Assembly: GCA_025965635.1 (NCBI GenBank) | Contig: JAOPWO010000079.1 | Coordinates: forward strand, 1 to 6,470 | DNA from: Modestobacter sp. | GTDB taxonomy: Bacteria > Actinomycetota > Actinomycetes > Mycobacteriales > Geodermatophilaceae | Length of the DNA: 6,470 nt | Direction: 5' to 3' | Shown here: in pieces, positions 1 to 5,690 of the stretch | Layout: each line of letters opens with the position of its first letter | How positions within the stretch are numbered: the first letter of the stretch is position 1 | Program-made: the position numbers and the translations under genes | Notes under the pieces: generated by a model | Database searches by the model: none | Seen by the model: only the letters and a program-made list of their open reading frames with translations | Told to the model about the DNA's origin: nothing

Positions 1-330
1 GGCGGTGCGGCGCACGTGGCCAACGTGGCCCCCGACGTCGCCGACGACCTGGCCACCGGCGTCCGCGGGCTGCCGCACCGGATGGGTGCCGTCCCGTCGG
101 CCGTGGCCGGTGCGCTGCTGCTGGGCGCGGCGACGGTGCTGCTGGTCCTCGGCCCGGCCGGACCACCGGGCGCCGCCGGCTGGGCGGCGGTGGTGCTGGC
201 CGTCCCGGCCGTCGGGGTGGCGGCACTGGCGGGCAGTTCGCGGTGGCGGCGGCTCGCCTTCCCGGCGGTGATGCTGCTGACGGTGCTGGACGTCGCGCTG
301 CTGGTGCTCGGCGGCGGCTCGCTGCGCTGA
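1..330 (+). CDS. C-terminal part of an unrecognised small integral membrane protein (5' end outside window)
   Basis: The frame is open from the first base and ends at the TGA at 328-330, giving about 109 visible residues. After a soluble stretch (roughly residues 1-33, with several Asp and Arg) come three hydrophobic segments: about 34-53 (AVAGALLLGAATVLLVLG), about 60-78 (AAVVLAVPAVGVAALAG) and about 88-104 (PAVMLLTVLDVALLVLGG). The loop between the second and third segments is Arg-rich (SSRWRR), which suggests it faces the cytoplasm. A GTG at 16 is a possible internal start, but no ribosome binding site is visible before it, so I treat the gene as 5'-truncated by the window. I do not recognise the family; it could be the tail of a larger transporter or a small three-helix protein. 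The stop lies 238 bases before the next gene, which seems to have its own promoter, so the two need not share a transcript. Frame and membrane nature are well supported; the function is unknown. Confidence 0.6.
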   Translation, partial: GGAAHVANVAPDVADDLATGVRGLPHRMGAVPSAVAGALLLGAATVLLVLGPAGPPGAAGWAAVVLAVPAVGVAALAGSSRWRRLAFPAVMLLTVLDVALLVLGGGSLR

Positions 331-568
331 TGGAGGACCCCTCCTGGTCCACGCCGGCCCCCAGCCGCTGCGTCGACGAACAGCCGGCGGAGCCAGCCGG
401 ACGTCGCGCCCGGCCGTCGGCGGCGCGCACTCCGGAGCGCGCGGCGGGACGCTGCTCGCGGGCCCTCCCACCCCGCCTCCCAGCGGGCACCCGGGGGTGA
501 CCGTTACGCTCCTCCCGACTCAGGCCACCGCCTCCTTCGGTGGCCGGCACGTCCTGGAGGTCGACGCT
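331..568. other. Intergenic region: GC-rich, non-coding, with a hairpin and a promoter
   Basis: I see no convincing gene here. Open frames through it encode Arg/Pro/Ala-rich low-complexity peptides typical of chance frames in high-GC DNA. A 6-bp GC stem (GCGCGC at 423-428 and 437-442, loop of 8) could help end transcription of the upstream membrane-protein gene, but no T-run follows it. The last 70 bases hold the likely promoter and leader of the lipoprotein gene. Confidence 0.5.
505..510 (+). promoter_or_regulatory. Candidate -10 element (TACGCT) of the lipoprotein gene
   Basis: TACGCT fits the actinobacterial housekeeping -10 consensus TANNNT. It would start transcription near 517, giving a leader of about 52 bases that carries the ribosome binding site at 555-560. 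No good -35 hexamer is visible about 17 bases upstream, which is common in actinobacteria. The placement argues that the in-frame extension back to the GTG at 497 is not translated. Confidence 0.4.
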
Positions 569-1201
569 GTGAACCGCGCACTGCGCGCTGCTGCGATGGG
601 TGTCCTGCTGCTCTCGCCGGTCGCTCTCACCGCCTGCAGCGCCGGCCAGGTCGCCCAGACCGTCGAACAGGAGCGGGACCGGGTCGGCGGGACCGCGAAG
701 GTCGGCGACATCACCATCCGGGAGGCCCGGCTGGCCTACCCGCCGAACGGCGCGCACGCCGCCGGCAGCGACCCGCGCCTGATCGTGGTCATCTCCAACA
801 GCGGTCCGACGGCCGACACCCTGCTGGACATCACCGGGGAGGGCTTCGCCTCCGCCGAGGTGGTGGCCGGAGCGGCGACCCCGCCGGCCGGGGCGACCCC
901 CGGTGCACCGCCGACCGGAGCCCCCACCGGCGCCACCGGGGGGCTCGGCGTCCCCATCCCGGCCGGAAGCAACGTCTTCATCGGTGGCGAGGGCCCCGCG
1001 GTCGCGCTGACCGCACTCACCGACGAGCTCACCACCGGTCAGGCTCTCGAGGTCACCATGAGCTTCGAGCGGGCCGGCGACGTCGCGGTCCGGGTGCTGG
1101 TCGGCACCCCCACCCGGGAGCTGCCCCGTGGCGAGCCCTTCGACTTCCACCAGGAAGAGGGCGGCGGGGGCACCCAGCTGGGGCACGGTAGCGACGAGTG
1201 A
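569..1201 (+). CDS. LpqE-like lipoprotein, PCuAC-related fold without visible copper ligands
   Basis: This is a 210-residue secreted lipoprotein. I start it at GTG 569 because TGGAGG at 555-560 lies eight bases ahead, and because this puts a short Arg-containing n-region directly before the hydrophobic segment (about 8-21). A longer in-frame start at 497 adds 24 residues but overlaps the likely promoter. The lipobox is L20-T21-A22-C23, so Cys23 would be lipidated and the mature protein anchored outside the membrane. The beta-strand pattern (LIVVISNSGPTADTLLDI near 71-88, GVPIPAGSNVFIGG near 127-140, LTTGQALEVTMSFERAGDVAV near 154-174) matches the PCuAC copper-chaperone domain. The family's His and Met ligands are not found at the expected places, and a Pro/Ala/Gly/Thr-rich segment fills about 101-127. 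The position just before radA matches M. tuberculosis lpqE. The family and lipoprotein calls are strong; a copper role is doubtful. Confidence 0.85.
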   Translation: MNRALRAAAMGVLLLSPVALTACSAGQVAQTVEQERDRVGGTAKVGDITIREARLAYPPNGAHAAGSDPRLIVVISNSGPTADTLLDITGEGFASAEVVAGAATPPAGATPGAPPTGAPTGATGGLGVPIPAGSNVFIGGEGPAVALTALTDELTTGQALEVTMSFERAGDVAVRVLVGTPTRELPRGEPFDFHQEEGGGGTQLGHGSDE

Positions 1202-1205
1202 GCCG

Positions 1206-1226
1206 CCTGCCCGGCTCCCGGGCAGG
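1206..1226 (+). terminator. Nine-bp perfect hairpin between the lipoprotein gene and radA
   Basis: CCTGCCCGG at 1206-1214 is exactly complementary to CCGGGCAGG at 1218-1226 with a CTC loop. It begins four bases after the lipoprotein stop codon. No T-run follows, so it could be a weak actinobacterial-type terminator, a partial terminator that lowers radA expression, or a 3' end stabiliser. The pairing is certain from the sequence; the role is inferred. Confidence 0.5.
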
Positions 1227-1239
1227 ACTGTCGTACCCG

Positions 1240-1265
1240 CGGGGCACCATCGCCTGGTGTCCCCG
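1240..1265 (+). promoter_or_regulatory. Hairpin or imperfect palindrome covering the first possible radA start codon
   Basis: CGGGGCACCA at 1240-1249 pairs with TGGTG at 1255-1259 and CCCCG at 1261-1265. This gives ten Watson-Crick pairs with one bulged T at 1260 and a five-base loop. The GTG at 1257-1259 is inside the stem, while the alternative in-frame GTG at 1269 lies three bases beyond it. Read as RNA it could limit ribosome access. Read as DNA it could be a protein-binding operator. No direct evidence separates these. Confidence 0.4.
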
Positions 1266-2621
1266 TCCGTGAAGTCCACCCGTCCCGCCCACCGCTGCAC
1301 CGAGTGCGGCTACGCCGCCACCAAGTGGGTCGGCCGCTGTCCCGAGTGCCAGACCTGGGGCAGCGTCGCGGAGGTCGGCGCGGTCAGCTCCCCGCTGCGG
1401 GCGGTCGGCGCCGGACCGGTCAGTGCCAAGGCCCGGCCGATCGGCCAGATCGAGCTCGCCGGCGCCCGCGCGGTGCCCACCGGCATCGCCGAGTTCGACC
1501 GGGTGCTGGGCGGCGGGCTGGTGCCCGGCGCCGTCCTGCTGGTCGCCGGCGAGCCCGGGGTGGGCAAGTCCACCCTGCTGCTCGAGGTGGCGCACCGGGT
1601 CGCTGCGGCCAACGGCCCCACCCTCCTCGTCTCCGGCGAGGAGTCGGCCGCCCAGGTGCGGCTGCGGGCCGAGCGCATCGGCGCGCTGCACGAGGAGCTG
1701 TACCTGGCCGCCGAGACCGAGCTCAGCGCCGTCCTGTCGCACATCGACGACGTCAACCCCTCGCTGCTGGTCCTCGACAGCGTGCAGACCGTCCGCTCCC
1801 CCGCCGTCGACGGGACCGACGGCGGCGCCACCCAGGTGCGCGCGGTGGCCAGCGCGCTGTCAGCGGTGGCCAAGAGCCGTGGCATGACCACGATCCTGGT
1901 CGGCCACGTCACCAAGGACGGCGCGATCGCCGGGCCCCGGGCGCTCGAGCACCTGGTCGACGTGGTGCTGTCCTTCGACGGCGAGCGGCACTCCACCCTG
2001 CGCATGGTGCGGGCCACGAAGAACCGCTTCGGCCCGGCCGACGAGATCGGCTGCTTCGAGATCGGCGACACCGGCGTGATCGGCGTCCCCGACCCGTCTC
2101 ACCTGTTCGTCTCCCGCCGGTCGGCCCCGGTGCCGGGCAGCTGTGTCACGGTCACCATGGAGGGCAGCCGGCCGTTGCTGGCCGAGGTGCAGGCGCTGGT
2201 GGCCACGGCCGGCGGTGGTGGCTCGCCACGCCGCGCGGTCAGCGGGCTGGACTCCCAGCGGGTGGCGATGGTGAACGCCGTCGTCGAACGCCGCGGCGGG
2301 GTGCGGCTCGCCGACGCCGACGTGTTCGCGGCCTCGGTCGGCGGGGTGCGGATCGTGGAGCCTGCCGCCGACCTCGCCCTGGCCCTGGCCATCGCGTCGG
2401 CGGCCAAGGACCGGCCGCTGCCGCAGGGTGTCGTCGCGCTCGGCGAGGTGGGCCTGTCCGGCGAGATCCGCCGGGTGGGCGGCCTGGGCCGGCGGCTGGC
2501 CGAGGCGGCCCGCCAGGGCTACACGTCGGCCCTGGTGCCCGAGGACGCCGGTCCGGCCCCGAAGGGCATGCGCCTGGTCGAGGTCGCCGACATCGGGTCG
2601 GCGTTCGCCCGGCTGTGGTGA
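1257..2621 (+). CDS. radA: DNA repair protein RadA (branch-migration ATPase)
   Basis: RadA (Sms) is a RecA-like, DnaB-related ATPase that helps process recombination intermediates. From GTG 1257 the product is 454 residues, close to the family's usual 450-480. An N-terminal zinc finger has Cys14, Cys17, Cys28 and Cys31 (CTECG and CPEC). The ATPase core has Walker A GEPGVGKST at 98-106 (Lys104), Walker B LLVLDSVQT at 170-178 (Asp174) and the RadA signature KNRFG at 255-259. The C-terminal part (about 300-454) is the Lon-protease-like domain, ending with the GEVGLSGEIR motif near 396-405; this domain is non-proteolytic in RadA. The start is uncertain: neither GTG 1257 nor the in-frame GTG 1269 (450 residues) has a Shine-Dalgarno sequence, and 1257 sits in a hairpin. 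Upstream in-frame starts would overlap the lipoprotein gene. It may be co-transcribed with that gene. All key motifs are intact. Confidence 0.96.
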   Translation: MSPSVKSTRPAHRCTECGYAATKWVGRCPECQTWGSVAEVGAVSSPLRAVGAGPVSAKARPIGQIELAGARAVPTGIAEFDRVLGGGLVPGAVLLVAGEPGVGKSTLLLEVAHRVAAANGPTLLVSGEESAAQVRLRAERIGALHEELYLAAETELSAVLSHIDDVNPSLLVLDSVQTVRSPAVDGTDGGATQVRAVASALSAVAKSRGMTTILVGHVTKDGAIAGPRALEHLVDVVLSFDGERHSTLRMVRATKNRFGPADEIGCFEIGDTGVIGVPDPSHLFVSRRSAPVPGSCVTVTMEGSRPLLAEVQALVATAGGGGSPRRAVSGLDSQRVAMVNAVVERRGGVRLADADVFAASVGGVRIVEPAADLALALAIASAAKDRPLPQGVVALGEVGLSGEIRRVGGLGRRLAEAARQGYTSALVPEDAGPAPKGMRLVEVADIGSAFARLW

Positions 2622-2628
2622 GGGACAC

Positions 2629-2665
2629 CGCCGGTTCCCGGCCCGGCGAGGTGCACGCCTGCACC
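2629..2665 (+). repeat. Two small tandem hairpins between radA and disA
   Basis: CGCCGG at 2629-2634 pairs with CCGGCG at 2643-2648. Immediately after, GGTGCA at 2650-2655 pairs with TGCACC at 2660-2665 around a four-base loop. They start eight bases after the radA stop and precede the likely disA promoter. They could form a weak terminator, but neither is followed by T residues, and six-bp GC stems arise easily in DNA of this composition. Confidence 0.3.
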
Positions 2666-2695
2666 CGACGTCACCGGTCCCCCGGCACCGCCACG

Positions 2696-2701
2696 TAGGA
2701 T
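2696..2701 (+). promoter_or_regulatory. Candidate -10 element (TAGGAT) of disA
   Basis: TAGGAT matches TANNNT closely and stands out in a GC-rich gap. Transcription would begin near 2707, leaving a leader of about 29 bases that contains the ribosome binding site. The region about 17 bases upstream (ACCGGT near 2673) is not a recognisable -35. If real, disA is expressed at least partly independently of radA. Confidence 0.4.
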
Positions 2702-2725
2702 CAGCAGCCGTACCGCCCGACCGTC

Positions 2726-2730
2726 AGGAG
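2726..2730 (+). promoter_or_regulatory. Ribosome binding site of disA
   Basis: AGGAG lies five bases before the GTG at 2736. It is among the clearest Shine-Dalgarno sequences in the window and fixes the disA start. Confidence 0.75.
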
Positions 2731-2735
2731 CGCTC

Positions 2736-3818
2736 GTGCCACCCGCCGTGGACCCAGAGGTCGCCCTGCGGGAGCTGCTGGGCCGGATCGCCCCCGGCAC
2801 CGCCCTCCGCGACGGCCTCGAGCGCATCCTCGCCGGCCGTACCGGCGCCTTGATCGTGCTCGGCTACGACCGGGTGGTCGAGTCGATCTGCACCGGCGGG
2901 TTCGCCCTGGACGTGGCCCTGTCGGCAACCCGGCTGCGCGAGCTGGCCAAGATGGACGGCGCGGTCATCGTCTCCTACGACGGCGGTCGGATCGTGCGCG
3001 CCGGCGTCCACCTGATGCCCGACCCGACGATCCCCACCGAGGAGTCGGGAACCCGGCACCGCACCGCCGAGCGGGTGGCGCTGCAGACCGACTTCCCGGT
3101 GATCTCGGTCAGCCAGTCGATGCACATCATCTCGGTGTACGTGGCCGGGCGGCGGTACACGCTGGAGCACCCCACCACGATCCTGGCCCGCGCCAACCAG
3201 GCCCTGGCGGCCCTCGAGCGGTACAAGCTGCGGCTGGACGAGGTGGCCAGCACGCTGTCCGCGCTGGAGATCGAGGACCTGGTCACCGTCCGCGACGCCA
3301 TGAGCGTCAGCCAGCGGTTGGAGATGGTCCGCCGGATCGCCGACGAGATCGAGGGCTTCGTCGTGGAGCTCGGCACCGACGGCCGCCTGCTCGCCCTGCA
3401 GCTGGACGAGATGCTCGCCGGGGTCGAGGAGGACCGCGGGCTGCTGGTCCGCGACTACCTCCCCGGTGGTCGGCGTCCCCGTACCGGCGAGGAGGTGCTG
3501 GCCGACCTGCGTGCCCTGACCGCCACGGAGCTGCTCGACCTCTCCGCGGTGTCCCGCTGCTACGGCCTGCCCACCTCTCCCGACGCCCTGGACTCGCCGG
3601 TCAGCCCGCGCGGGTACCGGCTGCTGGCCCGCGTGCCGCGGCTGCCCGCCGGCATCATCGACCGGTTGGTGACCCACTTCGGGGGGCTGCAGAAGCTGCT
3701 GGCCGCCACCATCGAGGACCTCCTCGCCGTGGAAGGCGTGGGCGAGGCCCGGGCGCGCGGCATCCGCGAGGGCCTGTCCCGGCTCGCCGAGACCTCCATC
3801 CTGGACCGCTACAGCTGA
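2736..3818 (+). CDS. disA: DisA: DNA integrity scanning protein, diadenylate cyclase
   Basis: DisA joins two ATP molecules into the second messenger c-di-AMP. As an octamer it moves along DNA, and branched recombination structures stop its synthesis. The product is 360 residues, normal for the family. The N-terminal cyclase (DAC) domain carries both active-site signatures: DGA at 74-76 (in KMDGAVIV) and RHR at 107-109 (in GTRHRTAERVA). A helical linker spans about 150-285, and the C-terminal DNA-binding helix-hairpin-helix is visible as VEGVGEARARGI near 332-343. GTG 2736 is chosen because of the AGGAG five bases upstream. It follows radA by 114 bases on the same strand; in Bacillus subtilis RadA binds DisA and lowers its activity, so the pairing is likely functional. 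All motifs are intact, which makes this the probable source of c-di-AMP in this organism, although other cyclases elsewhere cannot be excluded. Confidence 0.97.
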   Translation: MPPAVDPEVALRELLGRIAPGTALRDGLERILAGRTGALIVLGYDRVVESICTGGFALDVALSATRLRELAKMDGAVIVSYDGGRIVRAGVHLMPDPTIPTEESGTRHRTAERVALQTDFPVISVSQSMHIISVYVAGRRYTLEHPTTILARANQALAALERYKLRLDEVASTLSALEIEDLVTVRDAMSVSQRLEMVRRIADEIEGFVVELGTDGRLLALQLDEMLAGVEEDRGLLVRDYLPGGRRPRTGEEVLADLRALTATELLDLSAVSRCYGLPTSPDALDSPVSPRGYRLLARVPRLPAGIIDRLVTHFGGLQKLLAATIEDLLAVEGVGEARARGIREGLSRLAETSILDRYS

Positions 3819-3826
3819 AGCGGTCC
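3803..3826 (+). terminator. Eight-bp hairpin overlapping the disA stop codon
   Basis: GGACCGCT at 3803-3810 pairs exactly with AGCGGTCC at 3819-3826. The eight-base loop contains the disA TGA (3816-3818). There is no T-run after it. A second, six-bp stem (GGCCCC 3853-3858 with GGGGCC 3865-3870) follows. Together they may end transcription between the convergent genes disA and 3916-4608, but this is inference from structure and position. Confidence 0.4.
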
Positions 3827-3915
3827 GCGCCCCGAGGACCTGGCTCCCCGACGGCCCCCTCGCAGGGGCCCGCCGCGGGCTCGTGAGCAGCGGTGCGGGC
3901 GAGGGAGGTCCTCAC

Positions 3916-4608
3916 TCACGTCAGGGTGAGCGGGGTGTCGCCGCTGGGCTTGGTGTCCAGCCGGCCGCGCAGCACGTAGTCGCCCCGGGGCAGCGGCGCC
4001 CGCTCCCCGGCGCAGTCGTCCTGGCTGGAGAGCCCGCTCCAGACCACGGGGAAGACCACCGCCTCGCCGGGGCCGAGCGTGCGGGTGTCGTTGCTGGCCT
4101 CCGGGAAGCAGTCGTTGCTTCCCCACACGCGGTCACCACCGGCGTCGACCAGCACGATCTCCTGCAGGCCCTTGTCGAGGACCCGGACGCACGGCACCGC
4201 CGAGACGTTGGTGACCACCAGGTCCAGGGTCGGTTTGCTGCGCGCGTCGACGGACGGGCCGGGTGCGCGCACCTCCACCGCGATCATGTCGTCGCTGCAC
4301 GGCCCGCCGGGGACCGGCCCGCCCGAGGCGGGCCCGTCGGGTGGCGCCGGGGTCTCCGCGGCCGGCTCGGGGCTCGGGGCCACGGTGGGCACCCGGACCG
4401 AGGCCAGCGACGGCACCACCGCCTCCAGGGACGGCCGGGCCACGCTCCGACCGGCGTCGCCGGCGGCCACCGGATCGGCGGCGTCCCGGCCGGTGAGGGC
4501 GGCGACCGTCAGCCAGCCCCCGCCGAGCACCGCCAGCACGAGACCGAGCAGCAGGACACGCCGCCGCCAGTAGACGGCGGCGGGCAGCGGGCCGACCGGG
4601 TGGAGCAC
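3916..4608 (-). CDS. Membrane-anchored extracytoplasmic protein with a four-cysteine beta domain (Rv3587c-like)
   Basis: The product is 230 residues from GTG 4608. A short N-terminal tail with VGPLPAAVYWRRR leads into one membrane helix (about 18-38), with the Arg cluster placing the N-terminus inside. A Pro/Ala/Ser/Thr-rich linker (about 41-103) precedes a beta-rich domain (about 104-230) with cysteines at 104, 140, 167 and 199, an even number that could form two disulfides outside the membrane. The strand pattern (LDLVVTNVSAVPC, VLVDAGGDRVW, LGPGEAVVFPVVW, LPRGDYVLRGRL) resembles Ig-like domains such as BsuPI or DUF4232; that likeness is judged by eye. Position and orientation between disA and mutY match M. 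tuberculosis Rv3587c. It is convergent to disA and divergent from mutY. A TAGCGT seven bases before the start codon, with no Shine-Dalgarno sequence, suggests a leaderless message. The biochemical function is unknown. Confidence 0.85.
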   Translation of the reverse strand: MLHPVGPLPAAVYWRRRVLLLGLVLAVLGGGWLTVAALTGRDAADPVAAGDAGRSVARPSLEAVVPSLASVRVPTVAPSPEPAAETPAPPDGPASGGPVPGGPCSDDMIAVEVRAPGPSVDARSKPTLDLVVTNVSAVPCVRVLDKGLQEIVLVDAGGDRVWGSNDCFPEASNDTRTLGPGEAVVFPVVWSGLSSQDDCAGERAPLPRGDYVLRGRLDTKPSGDTPLTLT

Positions 4609-4615
4609 GGACAGG

Positions 4616-4621
4616 ACGCTA
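4616..4621 (-). promoter_or_regulatory. Candidate -10 element (TAGCGT) giving a leaderless transcript
   Basis: On the minus strand TAGCGT ends seven bases before the GTG at 4608. With usual -10 spacing, transcription would start at or next to the G of the start codon. No ribosome binding site is present, and none would be needed for a leaderless message, a common arrangement in actinobacteria. Confidence 0.5.
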
Positions 4622-4725
4622 ACCGTCGGTGCGGCCGGGCGTGGCGCGCCACGCCACGGCGCTCCGGCCGCAGTGGACCCGATCCGTCACATCCGCCGCT
4701 CCGCGGCCGGCCGCCGGGCACAGGG

Positions 4726-4731
4726 CAGACT
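4726..4731 (+). promoter_or_regulatory. Candidate -10 element (CAGACT) giving a leaderless mutY transcript
   Basis: CAGACT departs from TANNNT only at its first base and ends eight bases before the ATG at 4740. The intervening bases, GGGACCCG, do not form a convincing spaced Shine-Dalgarno. The layout resembles the leaderless promoter of the divergent gene, but the imperfect hexamer makes it less certain. Confidence 0.4.
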
Positions 4732-4739
4732 GGGACCCG

Positions 4740-5654
4740 ATGAGCACTGCCCTCCACCCCGCCCTCCGGCCCGCCCCTGAGCCCGGTCTCGCGCCGGTGG
4801 GCGAAGCGATCGTCGACTGGTACGCCGGAGCGGCCCGCGACCTGCCGTGGCGGGAGCCGGGCACCGACCCGTGGGCGGTGCTCGTCAGCGAGGTGATGCT
4901 CCAGCAGACCCCGGTCGCCCGGGTGGAGCCACGCTGGCGCGAGTGGATGGCCCAGTGGCCCTCCCCCGCCGCACTCGCCGCCGCCAGCCCGGGCGACGTC
5001 ATCCGCGCCTGGGGCAAGCTCGGCTACCCCCGCCGGGCACTGCGGCTGCGCGAGGCCGCGGTGGCCATCACCGAGCGGCACGGCGGCGCCGTCCCGGCCG
5101 ACGTGGGCGCGCTGGAGGCACTCCCGGGCATCGGCACCTACACCGCCCGGGCGGTGGCCTGCTTCGGGCACGGACTGCGCCAGCCCGTGGTGGACACCAA
5201 CGTGCGACGCGTGGTGGCGCGGCTGGTGCACGGCCGCCTGGAGGCGGCCCCGGCCCGGGCGAGCGACCTGGCCGACATCGACGCGCTGGCGCCCGAGGAC
5301 GACGACCGGGCCGTGCGCTTCTCCGTCGCCATCATGGAGCTGGGCGCGCTGGTCTGCGTCGCCCGCACGCCCCGGTGCGGGGTCTGCCCGGTCCGCGACC
5401 GCTGCGCCTGGCGGCTGGCCGGCTCACCTGCCGCCGGAGGGCCGCCGCGACGGGTGCAGAAGTTCGCCGGCACCGACCGGCAGGTGCGGGGACGCCTGCT
5501 GGACGTGCTCCGGGCGGCGACCGGACCGGTCGACCCGGCAGAGCTCGACCAGGTGTGGGCCGACGCCGTCCAGCGGTCGCGCTGCCTGGCCTCGCTGCTG
5601 GCCGACGGCCTCCTCGAGCAGACCGCCGACGGGCGGTTCACGCGGCCCGGCTGA
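4740..5654 (+). CDS. mutY: MutY: A/G-specific adenine DNA glycosylase
   Basis: MutY removes adenine mispaired with 8-oxoguanine, preventing G:C to T:A mutations. The product is 304 residues from ATG 4740. An in-frame ATG at 4629 would add 37 low-complexity residues across the divergent promoter, so I reject it. The HhH-GPD core shows the catalytic Glu51 in SEVMLQQTPV, the helix-hairpin-helix LPGIGTYTARAV at 128-139 and the conserved Asp152 in VVDTNVRRVVAR. The 4Fe-4S cluster loop is complete: Cys206, Cys213, Cys216 and Cys222 (spacing 6, 2, 5). The MLQQ motif and the family context favour MutY over endonuclease III. The tail (about 240-304) looks like a small helical, winged-helix-like module (QVRGRLLDVLRAATGPV, LASLLADGLLEQTADGRF) and not the NUDIX-like 8-oxoG recognition domain of the roughly 350-residue Escherichia coli enzyme. 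The gene is divergent from the anchored protein and convergent with clpC. Confidence 0.94.
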   Translation: MSTALHPALRPAPEPGLAPVGEAIVDWYAGAARDLPWREPGTDPWAVLVSEVMLQQTPVARVEPRWREWMAQWPSPAALAAASPGDVIRAWGKLGYPRRALRLREAAVAITERHGGAVPADVGALEALPGIGTYTARAVACFGHGLRQPVVDTNVRRVVARLVHGRLEAAPARASDLADIDALAPEDDDRAVRFSVAIMELGALVCVARTPRCGVCPVRDRCAWRLAGSPAAGGPPRRVQKFAGTDRQVRGRLLDVLRAATGPVDPAELDQVWADAVQRSRCLASLLADGLLEQTADGRFTRPG

Positions 5655-5690
5655 GCGGGAGGACCCCACCGCCGCCCCCCGGGACGCAGA

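Noticed and set aside
497..568. Upstream extension of the lipoprotein gene to GTG 497
   Set aside because: It would put 24 extra residues ahead of the signal peptide and overlaps a likely -10 element. GTG 569 has a good ribosome binding site at the right distance.
1304..2698. 464-codon plus-strand frame overlapping radA
   Set aside because: The product is extremely Arg/Gly/Pro-rich, the usual shadow of a GC-rich gene, and radA in its own frame is complete.
2724..3677. Long minus-strand open frame (317 codons) opposite disA
   Set aside because: Its product is a Gly/Gln/His/Val/Asp-rich string with no domain, typical of the antisense frame of a high-GC gene. The plus strand encodes an intact DisA with all catalytic motifs.
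3834..3913. Inverted repeat GAGGACCT / AGGTCCTC flanking the disA-anchored protein gap
   Set aside because: Eight-base arms separated by 64 bases in GC-rich DNA are likely chance. No mobile element, target duplication or other support is present.
4629..4739. Upstream extension of mutY to ATG 4629
   Set aside because: The added residues are low-complexity, cover the divergent promoter region and have no MutY counterpart. ATG 4740 fits family length and the promoter.
3883..4743. 286-codon plus-strand frame opposite the anchored protein
   Set aside because: The composition is that of a shadow frame (Gly, Arg, His, Gln-rich) with no hydrophobic core pattern. The minus strand shows a membrane helix, cysteines and a syntenic match.
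4509..5231. 240-codon minus-strand frame spanning the mutY promoter
   Set aside because: It overlaps the 5' half of mutY antisense and the start of the anchored-protein gene, and its sequence has no domain-like pattern.
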